Positions 25,826 to 35,588 are shown, counted from the stretch's first letter. The stretch: DNA of 64,000 nt from Gordonia heveisoli (GCF_030315745.1 NZ_JASXSH010000001.1:62001-126000); one strand, 5' to 3'. A program made the numbers and translations. Notes: generated by a model from the sequence alone, not told the origin.

Positions 25826-26560
25826 TCAACCCTCGACGCCGGTGCGACCGCCACTCGCCGAGGGGCCACCGGTGATCAGCTCACCCGCCCCGAAGATGTC
25901 GGCCGGGGCGAGCAGCAGCCGAACACTGAGCTCGACGATCTCGTCGCGCGACATCGCCACCGAGCCCTCCACCCACGCCGCGAACAGACGGGTCAGCCCG
26001 CCGACCTGATAGTGCGCGACGGCGATAGCGGCCCCCGCTCCCAGCTCGCCGTCGAGTTCGATCACCCCCGACGCACTCTGCAGCGTCAGACCGGCGAACA
26101 ACGTCGACGATTCGGCACGCTTGGTGGCGATCACCGGGCTCAGCAAGAATTCCGAGAACAGCAGCCGCCCCTTACGACGGTCCCCGTCGATGATGTCGAC
26201 CATGGCCGCGACCGCACCCTTGACCTTGTCCGTCACGTCCTCGCCACGGTCGAAACCATCGAGCGCCGCCTCGGCGATCTCGTTGATCACCTCGTCGTAG
26301 ACGACCGCGACCAGATCGTCGACCGATTCGAAACTCTCGTAGAAGTATCTGGCCGTCAGCTCCGCGCGGCGACACACACCGCGGACGGTGACCGGCGTCG
26401 GGTCGGCAGCGCCGAGCAGATCGAGTCCGGCATCGATCAGTGCGGCCCGGCGCCGGGCGATGCGGGCGTCGCCGCCCTCACCACCGTAGGCACGCAACTG
26501 GGCGCTCGTCTCGGCCGATGGGGACGTGTCATTCGTGGTCGTCGGGGTGTCGCTTCCCAT
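25826..26560 (-). CDS. TetR-family regulator
   Basis: A 244-residue TetR protein. A 35-residue polar leader precedes the helix-turn-helix (RRAALIDAGLDLLG, TVRGVCRRAELTARYFYESF). The ligand domain follows and a Gly-rich tail ends the protein. It is divergent from the MpaB-family gene, whose promoter starts right after its ATG, and is the first gene of a run of same-strand genes down to the SDR. It may control the MpaB gene; no clear palindrome was found in the short intergenic region. Confidence 0.88.
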   Translation of the reverse strand: MGSDTPTTTNDTSPSAETSAQLRAYGGEGGDARIARRRAALIDAGLDLLGAADPTPVTVRGVCRRAELTARYFYESFESVDDLVAVVYDEVINEIAEAALDGFDRGEDVTDKVKGAVAAMVDIIDGDRRKGRLLFSEFLLSPVIATKRAESSTLFAGLTLQSASGVIELDGELGAGAAIAVAHYQVGGLTRLFAAWVEGSVAMSRDEIVELSVRLLLAPADIFGAGELITGGPSASGGRTGVEG

Positions 26561-26569
26561 ACCCCTATC

Positions 26570-26598
26570 TTGACACTCTGCTGCTCAGCACGTTGTAT
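26570..26598 (+). promoter_or_regulatory. Sigma-A-type promoter of the MpaB-family gene
   Basis: A perfect -35 TTGACA (26570-26575), a 17-base spacer and TTGTAT (26593-26598) point rightward. The -10 overlaps the first in-frame ATG at 26597, which argues that translation starts at GTG 26645. Confidence 0.55.
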
Positions 26599-26644
26599 GA
26601 AACAGGAAACGGACGTTCTCACAATTTTGTCTCAGGAGTACTCG

Positions 26645-27634
26645 GTGACTGATCAGGCCCTCACCAGCGACGACACTGCCAGCGTGGCGATCGACGACAC
26701 CGCGGCCCCCACCAACGGGGCCATGCGGCCGGTCTCCCCGATCGGTACCGACGCCGTTCCCGCCGCCTTCGCCGCCGAGCGTCCCGATACCGAATATCTT
26801 CCGCCGGCCGCCCGGATGAGCCGGGCCGACCTCGACGCCCTGCCGCAGTACACCGAGATGATCGGTGTCGGGGTCCTGGCCGGCGCCGCGAACGTCATCA
26901 TGCAGCTCGCCGTCCCGGCCGTCGGCTACGGCGTCTACGAGTCGAAGGTCGACAGCGGCAACCTGTTCAAACACCCGATCAAACGCACCCGCACCACGCT
27001 GAGCTACCTGGCCGTCGCCGCTCTGGGCAGCCCCAAGGACCGCAAGGCCTACCGCAAGGCAGTCGGCAAGGCCCACGCGAAGGTCCGCTCCGATTCCAAC
27101 AGTCCGGTCGAGTACAACGCCTTCGACCCCAAACTGCAGCTGTGGGTCGCGGCCTGCCTCTACAAGGGAACCGAGGACGTCCTGCGGACCTACGGCAGCG
27201 AGCACCTCATCACCGAGGACCTCTACCAGTCGGGTGCCGTCTTGGGCACCACCCTGCAGATGCCGCGTGAGATGTGGCCGGCCACCCGCGCCGACTTCGA
27301 GGACTATTGGCACGACACCGTCGCAGGCTTGGAGATCGACCCGGTCATCCGGGATCACCTGATGTCGATCGCGCGGGTGGAGTTCGCCGGTCCGATCGTC
27401 TCGAAGCTGCTCGGCTGGTGGTTCGAGATCTTCGCGCTCGGATTCTTGCCACCGGAGTTCCGCGCCAAGATGAACGCGCCCTTCTCGCGTCGCCAACAGC
27501 GCATCTTCGACGGCAGCAACGCGGTGTTGCGGGCCATCATCAAGCGCCTGCCCGGTCCGCTGCGCACGTTCCCGTACAACCTGCTGCTCGCCGACGTCCG
27601 GTGGCGCATCCGCACCGGCCGACCGCTGGTCTGA
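26645..27634 (+). CDS. MpaB-family oxygenase-like protein (DUF2236)
   Basis: A 329-residue protein of the DUF2236 family, named after a fungal oxygenase in mycophenolate synthesis and also containing a bacterial latex-cleaving haem enzyme. Seen here: GVGVLAGAANVIMQLAVPAVGYG, the region RTRTTLSYLAVAALGS, the family core NAFDPKLQLWVAACLYKG, and MPREMWPATRADFEDYW. GTG at 26645 follows the ribosome-binding site AGGAG. Many actinobacterial members are of unknown substrate. It is divergent from a TetR gene and converges on the hydroxyacid oxidase gene. Confidence 0.85.
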   Translation: MTDQALTSDDTASVAIDDTAAPTNGAMRPVSPIGTDAVPAAFAAERPDTEYLPPAARMSRADLDALPQYTEMIGVGVLAGAANVIMQLAVPAVGYGVYESKVDSGNLFKHPIKRTRTTLSYLAVAALGSPKDRKAYRKAVGKAHAKVRSDSNSPVEYNAFDPKLQLWVAACLYKGTEDVLRTYGSEHLITEDLYQSGAVLGTTLQMPREMWPATRADFEDYWHDTVAGLEIDPVIRDHLMSIARVEFAGPIVSKLLGWWFEIFALGFLPPEFRAKMNAPFSRRQQRIFDGSNAVLRAIIKRLPGPLRTFPYNLLLADVRWRIRTGRPLV

Positions 27635-27652
27635 GATTCTCGGACCACAGCG

Positions 27653-28936
27653 CTACGACAGTCGGCGTAGTGCCTCGCGGTCGAGGTCGGCGACGTCGGT
27701 GTGGCCGGATAGCCCGAGGGTCAGATCGAATTCGGCGATGATGTTCGCCACCGCGTCGCGCGCACCGTCGGCGCCCGCCAGCGCCAGCCCGTACATATGC
27801 GGGCGACCGATGCACGCCGCGTCGGCGCCGAGCGCGATCGCCTTGAAAACATCTGCGCCAGTATAGATTCCGGAGTCGATGAGCACCTTTATGCGGCCCT
27901 CGACGACCGGCGCGATGGCATCGAGTGCGTCGATCGAGGAGATCGCACCGTCGACCTGCCTGCCACCATGGTTGGAGACGATGATGCCGTCCACCCCGGC
28001 GTCGACCGCACGCCGCGCGTCGTCGGGGTGCAGGATCCCTTTGAGGACGATCGGCAAAGACGTTCGCCCGCGCAGGGATTCGATATCCGACCAGTTCAGC
28101 GACGGCCGCGAGTAGGTGTCCAGGAAGGTCTGCACGCCCGCCCGCGGCCGCTCGTCGACGAGGTTGCGCAGCAATGCCCCCGGAGTGTTGCGGGCGATCG
28201 AGAACAGGGTGGCGATAGCCCCGACGGAGATCTCCGGCCGCTCCCCGACCGCCGTCGCGATCCGGTTCGCGACCATCTCGGTGAACCGGCGATCCGAGGT
28301 GTACTGCGCGATTCCCTCGCCGCGCGCGAAGGGCAGCGACCCGAGGTTGAGATCCTGTGGCCGCCAGCCGAGCATCGTGGTGTCGAGGGTGACCACGATC
28401 GCCCCCGCACCCATCTGCTCGGCACGACCGATCAGACTGTCGACCAGTTCCTCGTCGACCGACCAGTACAGCTGAAACCACCGCGGCGCCCCGGATCGCA
28501 CCCGATCCATCTCGGCGGCAACATCTTCCATCGGCACGCTGCCCTGGTTGGAGAAGATGTAGGGCACCCCGAGTTCGGCCGCCGCATGTCCGATGTGCCG
28601 GTCGGCATCGGGAGCGGCCAGCGCCCCCGCGCCGACGGGGGCGAACAGCACCGGCGCCGGCAGCCGGTGGCCGAACAGTTCGATACCCAGCTCGCGCCGG
28701 GATACGTCCCGGAGCACCCGGGGCACGATCGCCCACCGATCCAAGCTCTGACGGTTCGCCGCCATCGTGCGGCCCTCCCCGGCCCCGCCACCGATGTAGG
28801 CCCAGGCGCGCCGCGACATCGTCGCCCGGGCGTGGCGCTCGAGTTCGGCGAAGTCGGTCGGTACGCGTGGTGTGCGGCGATGGATGCCCGCGGAGTAGAT
28901 CTCGTTCTGGCGTGCCCGTCCGTAACCCTGCGTCAT
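27653..28936 (-). CDS. FMN-dependent 2-hydroxyacid oxidase / lactate 2-monooxygenase-like
   Basis: A 427-residue TIM-barrel flavoenzyme. The FMN and substrate motifs are LFAPVGAGALAAPDADRHIG, the catalytic His and Arg in VSNHGGRQVDGA near residue 320, and the phosphate site GADVFKAIALGADAACIGRP. The length and the inserted loop after residue 195 resemble lactate 2-monooxygenase more than the shorter LldD. It oxidises an L-2-hydroxyacid in the cytosol. It is a single gene, convergent with the MpaB gene and upstream of nothing obvious in its own direction. Confidence 0.88.
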   Translation of the reverse strand: MTQGYGRARQNEIYSAGIHRRTPRVPTDFAELERHARATMSRRAWAYIGGGAGEGRTMAANRQSLDRWAIVPRVLRDVSRRELGIELFGHRLPAPVLFAPVGAGALAAPDADRHIGHAAAELGVPYIFSNQGSVPMEDVAAEMDRVRSGAPRWFQLYWSVDEELVDSLIGRAEQMGAGAIVVTLDTTMLGWRPQDLNLGSLPFARGEGIAQYTSDRRFTEMVANRIATAVGERPEISVGAIATLFSIARNTPGALLRNLVDERPRAGVQTFLDTYSRPSLNWSDIESLRGRTSLPIVLKGILHPDDARRAVDAGVDGIIVSNHGGRQVDGAISSIDALDAIAPVVEGRIKVLIDSGIYTGADVFKAIALGADAACIGRPHMYGLALAGADGARDAVANIIAEFDLTLGLSGHTDVADLDREALRRLS

Positions 28937-28978
28937 ACCCGGGATTCTGACACGGTTGTCACCGGATGGGTCCAGACC

Positions 28979-29593
28979 TCAGATGCTGAGGATCAGGGCG
29001 GCCCCGAGCGCGATCATGATCACCGCGACGACGGCGTCCAGCGCCCGCCAGGCCCGCGGGCTGGAGAAGAACCCCGACAGTCGGCCTGCGCCGTGCCCGA
29101 GCGCGGCGAACCACAGCACACTCGCCAGGCCCGCCCCCGCCGCGAAGGCCCACCGGCCGTCCCCATGACCGCTCGCGATCGCACCGAGGGTGAGCACGGT
29201 GTCGAGGTAGACATGCGGGTTGAGCCAGGTCAGCACCAGCGCGGTGCCGATCGCCGTCCACCGGCTCATCGGTTGGGCGGCCGCCGCCTCGATCGCCGCC
29301 GCTCCACGCGACGACCGCCGCGCCGCGAGTACACCGAGGACGATGACATACGCGCCGCCGAGCAGCTTCGCGGCGGTGACCAGATCGGGATGTGCGGCGA
29401 CCAGGGCACCCAGCCCCGCGACACCGGCGATGATGAGCGCGAGATCGCTGATCGCGCAGACCGCGACGATCGCGGCGGTATGTGTGCGCCGCACCCCCTG
29501 CTGCAGGACGTAGACGTTCTGCGGCCCGATCGCCACGATCAGTCCGGCGCCGGTACCGAGTCCGGCGGCCGCGGCACCCAGGAATGTAGTCAT
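28979..29593 (-). CDS. LysE/ArgO-family amino-acid exporter
   Basis: A 204-residue membrane protein with six predicted helices. It has the family motif AIGPQNVYVLQQGVRR near residue 22 and the paired motif WLNPHVYLDTVLTLGA near 120. LysE-type carriers export lysine and arginine. The start at 29593 (MTTFLG) is preferred to an upstream in-frame ATG. It is divergent from an ArgP/LysG regulator, the standard arrangement in Corynebacterium glutamicum, where LysG activates lysE when basic amino acids accumulate. Confidence 0.93.
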   Translation of the reverse strand: MTTFLGAAAAGLGTGAGLIVAIGPQNVYVLQQGVRRTHTAAIVAVCAISDLALIIAGVAGLGALVAAHPDLVTAAKLLGGAYVIVLGVLAARRSSRGAAAIEAAAAQPMSRWTAIGTALVLTWLNPHVYLDTVLTLGAIASGHGDGRWAFAAGAGLASVLWFAALGHGAGRLSGFFSSPRAWRALDAVVAVIMIALGAALILSI

Positions 29594-29663
29594 GAACTCA
29601 CCGTAGGAACAGCGCATTCATCAGTACAGCGAATGTTTCTTACCAATCATTAGACTGTCTTAG

Positions 29664-30572
29664 GTGGAGATCGGACTGGACGGCCTGCGCACCCTCACCG
29701 CAGTTCTCCGGGAGGGGACATTCGATGCGGCCGCGGCCTCGCTGCACATCACCCCGTCGGCGGTCAGCCAGCGCATCAAGGCGCTGGAGCTCCAGGTGGG
29801 TCGTGTCCTGCTGCGCCGAACCAAACCGGCGACGGCGACCGCCGACGGCGAAGTCCTCATCCGACTCGCCGAGCAGTGGGAACTGCTCGCCGCCGAGGCC
29901 CGGGCCGAACTGGTCGGCGATCCGGGCCCCGGCGGCGTCGATCGCCTCGACCGTCCCCGCATTCACCTACCGATCGCGTCCAACGCCGATTCGCTGGCCA
30001 CCTGGCTGCTCCCGGTGATCGCCCAACTGCATCGCGATCACCCGGTCACCGTGGAGGTCCTGCGCGATGACGAGACCCGCAGCGCGACGTTGCTCCGGTC
30101 GGGTGATGTCCTCGGCGCGGTCACCTCCGAGCCGGCCGGCATCCGGGGTTGTGAACTGCGACCCCTCGGTGCGATGCGCTATCTGCCGGTGGCGACCCCC
30201 GAGTTCATCGACACGTGGCTACCCGATGGCCCCCAGACCTCCTCGCTCGCCCGGGCGCCGATGGTCATGTTCGATCGCAACGACCACCTCCAGCACCAGG
30301 TCGCCGCCACCATCGCGGGTGCACCGTTGAACCCGCCGACCACCTACGTACCGGCATCGGCCGAATACCACCGAGCGATCGAACTCGGGGTCGGCTGGGG
30401 TGCGGTGCCGGAGAGTCAGATCCGCGACGCGCTGGCCGCGGGCCGCGTCCACCGGATCAGCGACACTCACCACGACGTCCCGCTCTACTGGCAGTACTGG
30501 CGACTGAGTTCACCTCTCCTGCAACGACTCACCGAACTCATCGTCGACGCGGCCCGCGGACATCTCGTCTGA
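29664..30572 (+). CDS. LysR-family regulator, ArgP/LysG type
   Basis: A 302-residue LysR regulator. The helix-turn-helix is at residues 5-60 (LTAVLREGTFDAAAASLHIT, PSAVSQRIKALELQVGRVLL). The periplasmic-binding-like effector domain covers 90-300. ArgP/LysG senses lysine or arginine and activates the divergent exporter gene 70 bases away. GTG at 29664 is used. Its 3' end overlaps the convergent MFS gene by 63 bases. Confidence 0.93.
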   Translation: MEIGLDGLRTLTAVLREGTFDAAAASLHITPSAVSQRIKALELQVGRVLLRRTKPATATADGEVLIRLAEQWELLAAEARAELVGDPGPGGVDRLDRPRIHLPIASNADSLATWLLPVIAQLHRDHPVTVEVLRDDETRSATLLRSGDVLGAVTSEPAGIRGCELRPLGAMRYLPVATPEFIDTWLPDGPQTSSLARAPMVMFDRNDHLQHQVAATIAGAPLNPPTTYVPASAEYHRAIELGVGWGAVPESQIRDALAAGRVHRISDTHHDVPLYWQYWRLSSPLLQRLTELIVDAARGHLV

Positions 30573-31922
30573 GGGGTCCGGCTCGGTTCCGTGCGCGCGG
30601 CGCGCCCGTGCGACATCGAGATCGATGATCTCGCCGGCATCACGCAGCGGATGTTCGATCTCGTCCTGCCACAACCGGGCCGCCAGGTAGCAGACGACCG
30701 CGACCGGCACCGGGAACAAGCCCGCGATGACGAACGTCGCCGTCAGCCCGATCACCTCCGAAACCGGGGCCACGATCGCCATCGAAACCGGCATCAGCGC
30801 AACCGAGACGAAGAAGTCAAGGCTCGCCATCCGACCGAGCATCGCAGGCGGCACCCGACGTTGAAGTAGCGTGCCCCACAACACCATCGGCCCGTCGAAC
30901 AACACGCCGCAGGTAAAACCGGCGACCACAAACACCCAGGTCGACTCGGCGAAACCCATGATGATCAACGGTAGGCTCGACGCACCGAACAGCGCGAACA
31001 TGACCGTCAGATAGCGACGTGGCATCGGCAGCGATGCGAAGACCAGCGACGAGAGCGCCGCTCCGACACCGAATCCCGCCAACACCAGCGAATGCTGCGA
31101 GGCGCCCGCCCCGGCTCGTTCACGGAGCGCGAAGGGCACCAGCACCTCGGTCGGCCCCATGACCGCGAGGACCAGCACGCAGGCGAAACCCAAGGTGGAC
31201 CACAGCCACGGGGTGCGCCACAAGTAGCCGAACCCCTCCGCGATGTCGGTGATGGCACCACGAATCGGGCTGTCACGCATGCCGATATCGGCAATCCGCG
31301 GGTCACTCGGAGCCATCGACAGGTAGCACAGTCCCGAGATCACCGAGGCCACCGCGGCCAGCAACACGGCCGCCCCCGGATCGACGGCGGCGATCAGGGC
31401 ACCCGCGATCATCGGACCGAGTGCCTGCAAGATGACCGGCCGCAGGATGCCCTCGACTCCGTTGGCCGCCTGGAGCTCCGACGGCGCGACCAGCTTGGGC
31501 AGCAGCGCGGAATAGGCCGGGTAGTACATGCCGACGGTGACCCCGCCGAGCAGGGAGGCCACCACGACATGCCACAACTGGAGTATCCCGGCGATCGCGG
31601 CGACACCCACCGCCGCGAAGACCGCCATCTTGGTGATCTCCAGCGCGATCATGATCTTGCGCTGCGAGACCCGGTCGGCGAGGACGCCACCGGCCAGCGT
31701 CGACACCAGCATGCCGACGGCTGCGGCGATCGTCGCGAACGACACCTGCGACGGACCGCCGCCGAGGTCGATGATCTGCCAGATCAGCGCGATCGCCCAG
31801 ACGCCGTCGGCGAACATCGCGGCGATGAGTCCACCGAGCAGCAGCCGATACTGGCGATGCACGAACGGCATCAGCGCGCGCGGCAGGCCACGGCGCACAG
31901 ATCGGTCCTCGGAAAAGCTCAT
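30510..31922 (-). CDS. Major facilitator superfamily transporter (EntS/MFS_3-like)
   Basis: A 470-residue carrier with twelve predicted helices. It has the loop 2-3 signature GGVLADRVSQRKIMIALE near residue 80 and SGLCYLSMAPSD in the central loop. The layout is that of the MFS_3 group, which includes siderophore and macrolide exporters. Substrate is unknown. The C-terminal 50 residues are polar (DEIEHPLRDAGEIIDLDVAR) and their coding sequence overlaps the 3' end of the ArgP gene by 63 bases. Confidence 0.85.
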   Translation of the reverse strand: MSFSEDRSVRRGLPRALMPFVHRQYRLLLGGLIAAMFADGVWAIALIWQIIDLGGGPSQVSFATIAAAVGMLVSTLAGGVLADRVSQRKIMIALEITKMAVFAAVGVAAIAGILQLWHVVVASLLGGVTVGMYYPAYSALLPKLVAPSELQAANGVEGILRPVILQALGPMIAGALIAAVDPGAAVLLAAVASVISGLCYLSMAPSDPRIADIGMRDSPIRGAITDIAEGFGYLWRTPWLWSTLGFACVLVLAVMGPTEVLVPFALRERAGAGASQHSLVLAGFGVGAALSSLVFASLPMPRRYLTVMFALFGASSLPLIIMGFAESTWVFVVAGFTCGVLFDGPMVLWGTLLQRRVPPAMLGRMASLDFFVSVALMPVSMAIVAPVSEVIGLTATFVIAGLFPVPVAVVCYLAARLWQDEIEHPLRDAGEIIDLDVARARRAHGTEPDPSDEMSAGRVDDEFGESLQER

Positions 31923-32028
31923 CGGTCCAGCTTGCGCTCACGAGCGGGTCCGGAGCCAGCGAATTTCGCACACGGCGGGCGATGTCGACCGCAGCGTGAC
32001 GGGCTCGGCCGACCCGCGACCGGGTGGC

Positions 32029-33045
32029 TCAGCTGGCCTTGCGCGTCGCCTTCTTGGCCGGGGCCTTCTTCGGCGTATCGGTAGAACCCGCAGTCTTCTT
32101 GGCCGGGGACTTCTTCGCGACCGCCTTTTTCGCGGGAGCCTTCTTCGCCGTAGTTTTTGTCGCCGCAGTTTTTGTCGCCGCAGTTTTTGTCGCCGGGGCT
32201 TTCTTCGCCGAGGCCTTCTTGGCCGGCGACGTTGGGGCCGAACCCGAATCCTCGGTCGACGCATCGCCGCCACGGTCCTTGACCGAAGCACGGAGCGCGG
32301 CGAGCAGGTCGGCTACCTCCGAGTCCTCGTCGACGCTCTCCTCTTCATCGACATCCGGGAATGCCTGCGACCCGTCGGATTTGGCCTCGATCAGCTTGGC
32401 CAGTTCCTCTTGGTAGGTGTCGGAGAACTCGGTCGGGTCGTAGTCGGCGGCCATCGTCTCGATCAACGACGCAGCCATCTGCAACTCCTGGTCACGGATG
32501 GTGACCTCCTCATCGAGGAACCCGAAGTCGGGTTTACGAACCTCGTCCGGCCACAACAGTGTCTGCAGGGTCATCACCCCGTCCACGACACGCAGCGCCG
32601 TCATCCGGGTGCGGTTTCGCAGGGTGAACGACGCGATCGCCAGCCGATCGGTCTCCTCGAGTGCCTTCGCGAGCAGCACATACGCCTTCGGCGACTTCGA
32701 CGCCGGTTCGAGGTAGTAGGGCTTGTCGAAATAGATCGGGTCGACCTGGTCGGACGGCACGAACTCCAGGATCGAGATCTCCGGACTCTTCTGCACGGGC
32801 AGCGAGGACAGATCGTCCTTGGTGAGGATCACCGTGTCGCCGGATTCGGTCTCGTAGGCATTGGCGATGTCGGCGAACTCGACCTCGGTGTCGGTGCCCT
32901 CGCGAACGCGCCGATAGCGGATCCGGGTTCCGTCGGCAGAATCGACCTGGAACGACTTGCGGTCGTGACTCTCCGTCGCGGAATACACCTTGACGGGCAC
33001 ATTCACCAGGCCAAAGCTGAGATCGCCCTTCCAGATCGAGCGCAT
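32029..33045 (-). CDS. ku: Ku homologue with long Lys/Ala-rich tail
   Basis: A 338-residue bacterial Ku. The core is residues 1-250, starting MRSIWKGDLSFGLVNVPVKV, with KAYVLLAKALEETDRLAIAS and QELQMAASLIETMA. It forms the ring that holds broken DNA ends and recruits LigD. The tail of about 85 residues is built from KTAAT- and KAPAK-like repeats, probably a flexible DNA-binding extension; M. tuberculosis Ku (273 residues) lacks most of this. The start at 33045 gives the standard N-terminus. It is divergent from ligD over 61 bases. Confidence 0.96.
   Translation of the reverse strand: MRSIWKGDLSFGLVNVPVKVYSATESHDRKSFQVDSADGTRIRYRRVREGTDTEVEFADIANAYETESGDTVILTKDDLSSLPVQKSPEISILEFVPSDQVDPIYFDKPYYLEPASKSPKAYVLLAKALEETDRLAIASFTLRNRTRMTALRVVDGVMTLQTLLWPDEVRKPDFGFLDEEVTIRDQELQMAASLIETMAADYDPTEFSDTYQEELAKLIEAKSDGSQAFPDVDEEESVDEDSEVADLLAALRASVKDRGGDASTEDSGSAPTSPAKKASAKKAPATKTAATKTAATKTTAKKAPAKKAVAKKSPAKKTAGSTDTPKKAPAKKATRKAS
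32146..32195. repeat. In-frame 15-bp repeat in the ku tail
   Basis: Three successive copies of GCAGTTTTTGTCGCC-like units encode the KTAAT repeats of the C-terminal tail. Confidence 0.9.
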
Positions 33046-33106
33046 GCGCACCATTGTGCCATCCGCTGGTGTCACTCGTCGGCCGCAACGCAAGTAACTG
33101 TGGACA

Positions 33107-35566
33107 ATGGGTGTCATGGCACCCGGCGACCCATCCGGCGGAAATCATCTCGACGTCGACGGTCACCGTGTGGCCGTCACGAACCTCGCCAAGGTGCTCT
33201 ATCCCGCGACCGGCACGCGGAAGTTCGAGGTCATCGACTACTACACGCGGATCGCCGACGTCGCGCTGCCACACCTGCGCGGTCGCCTGATCACGCGCAA
33301 ACGCTGGCCCAACGGCGTGACGTCGACGCCGTTCTTCGAGAAGGACCTCCCGGCAGGCACACCGGACTGGGTCGCCCGGCACGGAATCGAGCACGCCGAG
33401 CGGGTCATCACCTACGCCGTCGCCGATTCCCGGGCGACGCTGATCTGGCTCGCGCAGATGGCCGCTCTCGAACTGCACACCCCGCAGTGGCGGTTGCCGA
33501 TCGGTCCGCAGGGTCCGCAGGCCAACCGGCTCGTCCTCGACCTGGACCCGGGCCCCGGCGTCCCGCTCACCGAATGCGCACAGGTCGCCTTCCTGATCCG
33601 CGATCTGCTCGCCGCCACCGGCCTCGACGCCTATCCGGTGACCAGCGGCGGCAAGGGCATCCACGTCTACGCACGTCTGCCCCGACCGGTCGCACCCGAT
33701 TCCGCGCGCACCCTCGCCCGCGAGATCGCCAACCGGCTGGCCGACGAACATCCCGACACGATCACCGCCGTGATGGCCAAAACCGTCCGCGAGCAGCGGG
33801 TGTTCATCGATTGGAGTCAGAACAGCGCGTCCAAGACCACACTCGCTCCGTACTCGCTACGCGGGCGCGAACAGCCGTGGGTGGCCGCACCGCGCACCTG
33901 GGACGAACTGTCCGACGCCGACCTCGCGCAGCTGCTCTACACCGACGTCCTCGAACGCGTTGCCACCGACGGCGACCTCCTCGCCGGCCTCGATGACGAC
34001 GTCCCCGGCGTCGAGACGACCGGCGGTGGACTACCCGGCGCGGACATACCCGGCGGCGAGGCCTCCGGACAGGTCGTCAACCTGCGCGCCTACCGGCGCA
34101 AGCGCAACGCCAACCGGACGCCCGAGCCCTTCGGTGACGAGAATCATCGTCGCCGGCTCGCCGAGATGCAGATGTCCGACCCCGACGACCCCCGGTCAGA
34201 AGCCCCAGACAGCCCAGACCCAGACAGCCCAGACCCAGACACTCGCGCCGATCCGATCTTCGTCATCCAGGAACACCGGGCCCGGCGGCTGCACTACGAC
34301 TTCCGACTCGAACACGACGGTGTACTGGTCTCGTGGGCGATCCCCAAGAACCTGCCCACCGACCCCGACCAGAATCGGCTGGCGGTGCAGACCGAAGACC
34401 ACCCGATGGATTACGCCGACTTCGAAGGTGAGATCCCGGCAGGCGAATACGGCGGCGGTCAGGTGCGGATCTGGGATCGCGGCACCTTCACCGTCGAGAA
34501 GTGGCGCGACAAGGAGATCATCGTCCGACTCTCCGGCGGGCGCATCCAGGGCCGGTATGCGCTGATCCGGACCGGCGAGCAGAACTGGCTCGCCCACCTG
34601 ATGTCCGACGAGGTGCGACCGATCCTGCCGGACAGCCTCACCCGACCGCGTCCGATGCTGGCCACCGATGATCCGATCGACAAACTCGGCGACCGCGACT
34701 GGGCCTTCGAAGGAAAGTGGGATGGGTACCGAATACTGTTGCGCCACATCGGCGGGACGCTCACCCTCACCTCACGCAGCGGGATCGACATGACCGCCGA
34801 CTTCCCGGAATTGCAGTCGGTCACCGAGAATCTCGGGCTCCTCGACGTCATCCTCGACGGCGAGGTGGTCGCGGTGGATTCGTCGGGGCGCACCAATTTC
34901 ACGTTGTTGGCCTCGCGCAACAACACCCACGAGACGTACGCGCTCAAGCTGTATCTGTTCGACATCCTCTATCTGAACGGGTCACCGCTGCTGAACAAGC
35001 CGTGGTCGCAGCGACGGACGCTGCTGGAGGAACTGGCTCCGGCCTTCCGACAGTCGCCCTATGTCGAGGTGCCGCCACTGCTACCCGGGCCGGGTGCGGC
35101 GGCCGTCGCCCACAGCCTCGAACACAATATGGAGGGCGTCGTCGCGAAGCGACGCTCGTCGGTGTACCGGCAGGGTCATCGGTCGTCGTCCTGGCTGAAA
35201 CAGAAGAACTGGAGCGACATCGAGGTCGTGATCGGCGGTTGGCGACCGGGGCGGGGCAACCGCGCGAACACGATCGGCTCGCTGCTGGTCGGGCTGCCCG
35301 AGGAGACCGGTCTGCGCTACGTCGGCCGCGTCGGCACCGGTTTCACCGACGCCGCATTGGCCACTCTCGCCGACGAGCTGAAACCGTTGCAGATCTCGCG
35401 GTCCCCCTTCCTCGACGTCATCGACCGGCCCGTCGCCTCAACCGCGTTCTGGGTGCTGCCCAAGATCGTCGGCGAGGTGCGTTTCATGGACTGGACCAGC
35501 AACGGCCACCTGCGTCACCCGACCTGGCGCGGGATCCGGCGCGACAAACTGCCCGGCGACCTGTAG
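33107..35566 (+). CDS. ligD: Multifunctional end-joining ligase (polymerase, phosphoesterase, ligase)
   Basis: An 819-residue LigD in the order known from M. tuberculosis. Residues 10-290 are the primase-like polymerase with catalytic acids in LVLDLDPGPG and FIDWSQNSASKTT. Residues about 380-500 are the 3'-phosphoesterase (EHRARRLHYDFRLEHDG, SWAIPKNL). Residues about 510-815 are the ATP-dependent ligase with the nucleotidyl-lysine in FEGKWDGYR, then DGEVVA and EGVVAKR. A linker with repeated DSPDP units separates the first two domains. It seals double-strand breaks held by Ku. ATG at 33107; M4 is an alternative. Confidence 0.97.
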   Translation: MGVMAPGDPSGGNHLDVDGHRVAVTNLAKVLYPATGTRKFEVIDYYTRIADVALPHLRGRLITRKRWPNGVTSTPFFEKDLPAGTPDWVARHGIEHAERVITYAVADSRATLIWLAQMAALELHTPQWRLPIGPQGPQANRLVLDLDPGPGVPLTECAQVAFLIRDLLAATGLDAYPVTSGGKGIHVYARLPRPVAPDSARTLAREIANRLADEHPDTITAVMAKTVREQRVFIDWSQNSASKTTLAPYSLRGREQPWVAAPRTWDELSDADLAQLLYTDVLERVATDGDLLAGLDDDVPGVETTGGGLPGADIPGGEASGQVVNLRAYRRKRNANRTPEPFGDENHRRRLAEMQMSDPDDPRSEAPDSPDPDSPDPDTRADPIFVIQEHRARRLHYDFRLEHDGVLVSWAIPKNLPTDPDQNRLAVQTEDHPMDYADFEGEIPAGEYGGGQVRIWDRGTFTVEKWRDKEIIVRLSGGRIQGRYALIRTGEQNWLAHLMSDEVRPILPDSLTRPRPMLATDDPIDKLGDRDWAFEGKWDGYRILLRHIGGTLTLTSRSGIDMTADFPELQSVTENLGLLDVILDGEVVAVDSSGRTNFTLLASRNNTHETYALKLYLFDILYLNGSPLLNKPWSQRRTLLEELAPAFRQSPYVEVPPLLPGPGAAAVAHSLEHNMEGVVAKRRSSVYRQGHRSSSWLKQKNWSDIEVVIGGWRPGRGNRANTIGSLLVGLPEETGLRYVGRVGTGFTDAALATLADELKPLQISRSPFLDVIDRPVASTAFWVLPKIVGEVRFMDWTSNGHLRHPTWRGIRRDKLPGDL
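34200..34242. repeat. In-frame 15-bp repeat in the ligD linker
   Basis: CCAGACAGCCCAGAC-type units encode DSPDP-DSPDP in the linker between polymerase and phosphoesterase domains. Confidence 0.85.
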
Positions 35567-35588
35567 CCGACACCGACCGACCGGGAGT

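Noticed and set aside
26597..26645. Start of the MpaB-family gene at ATG 26597
   Set aside because: That ATG lies in the predicted -10 box, while GTG 26645 has a proper ribosome-binding site.
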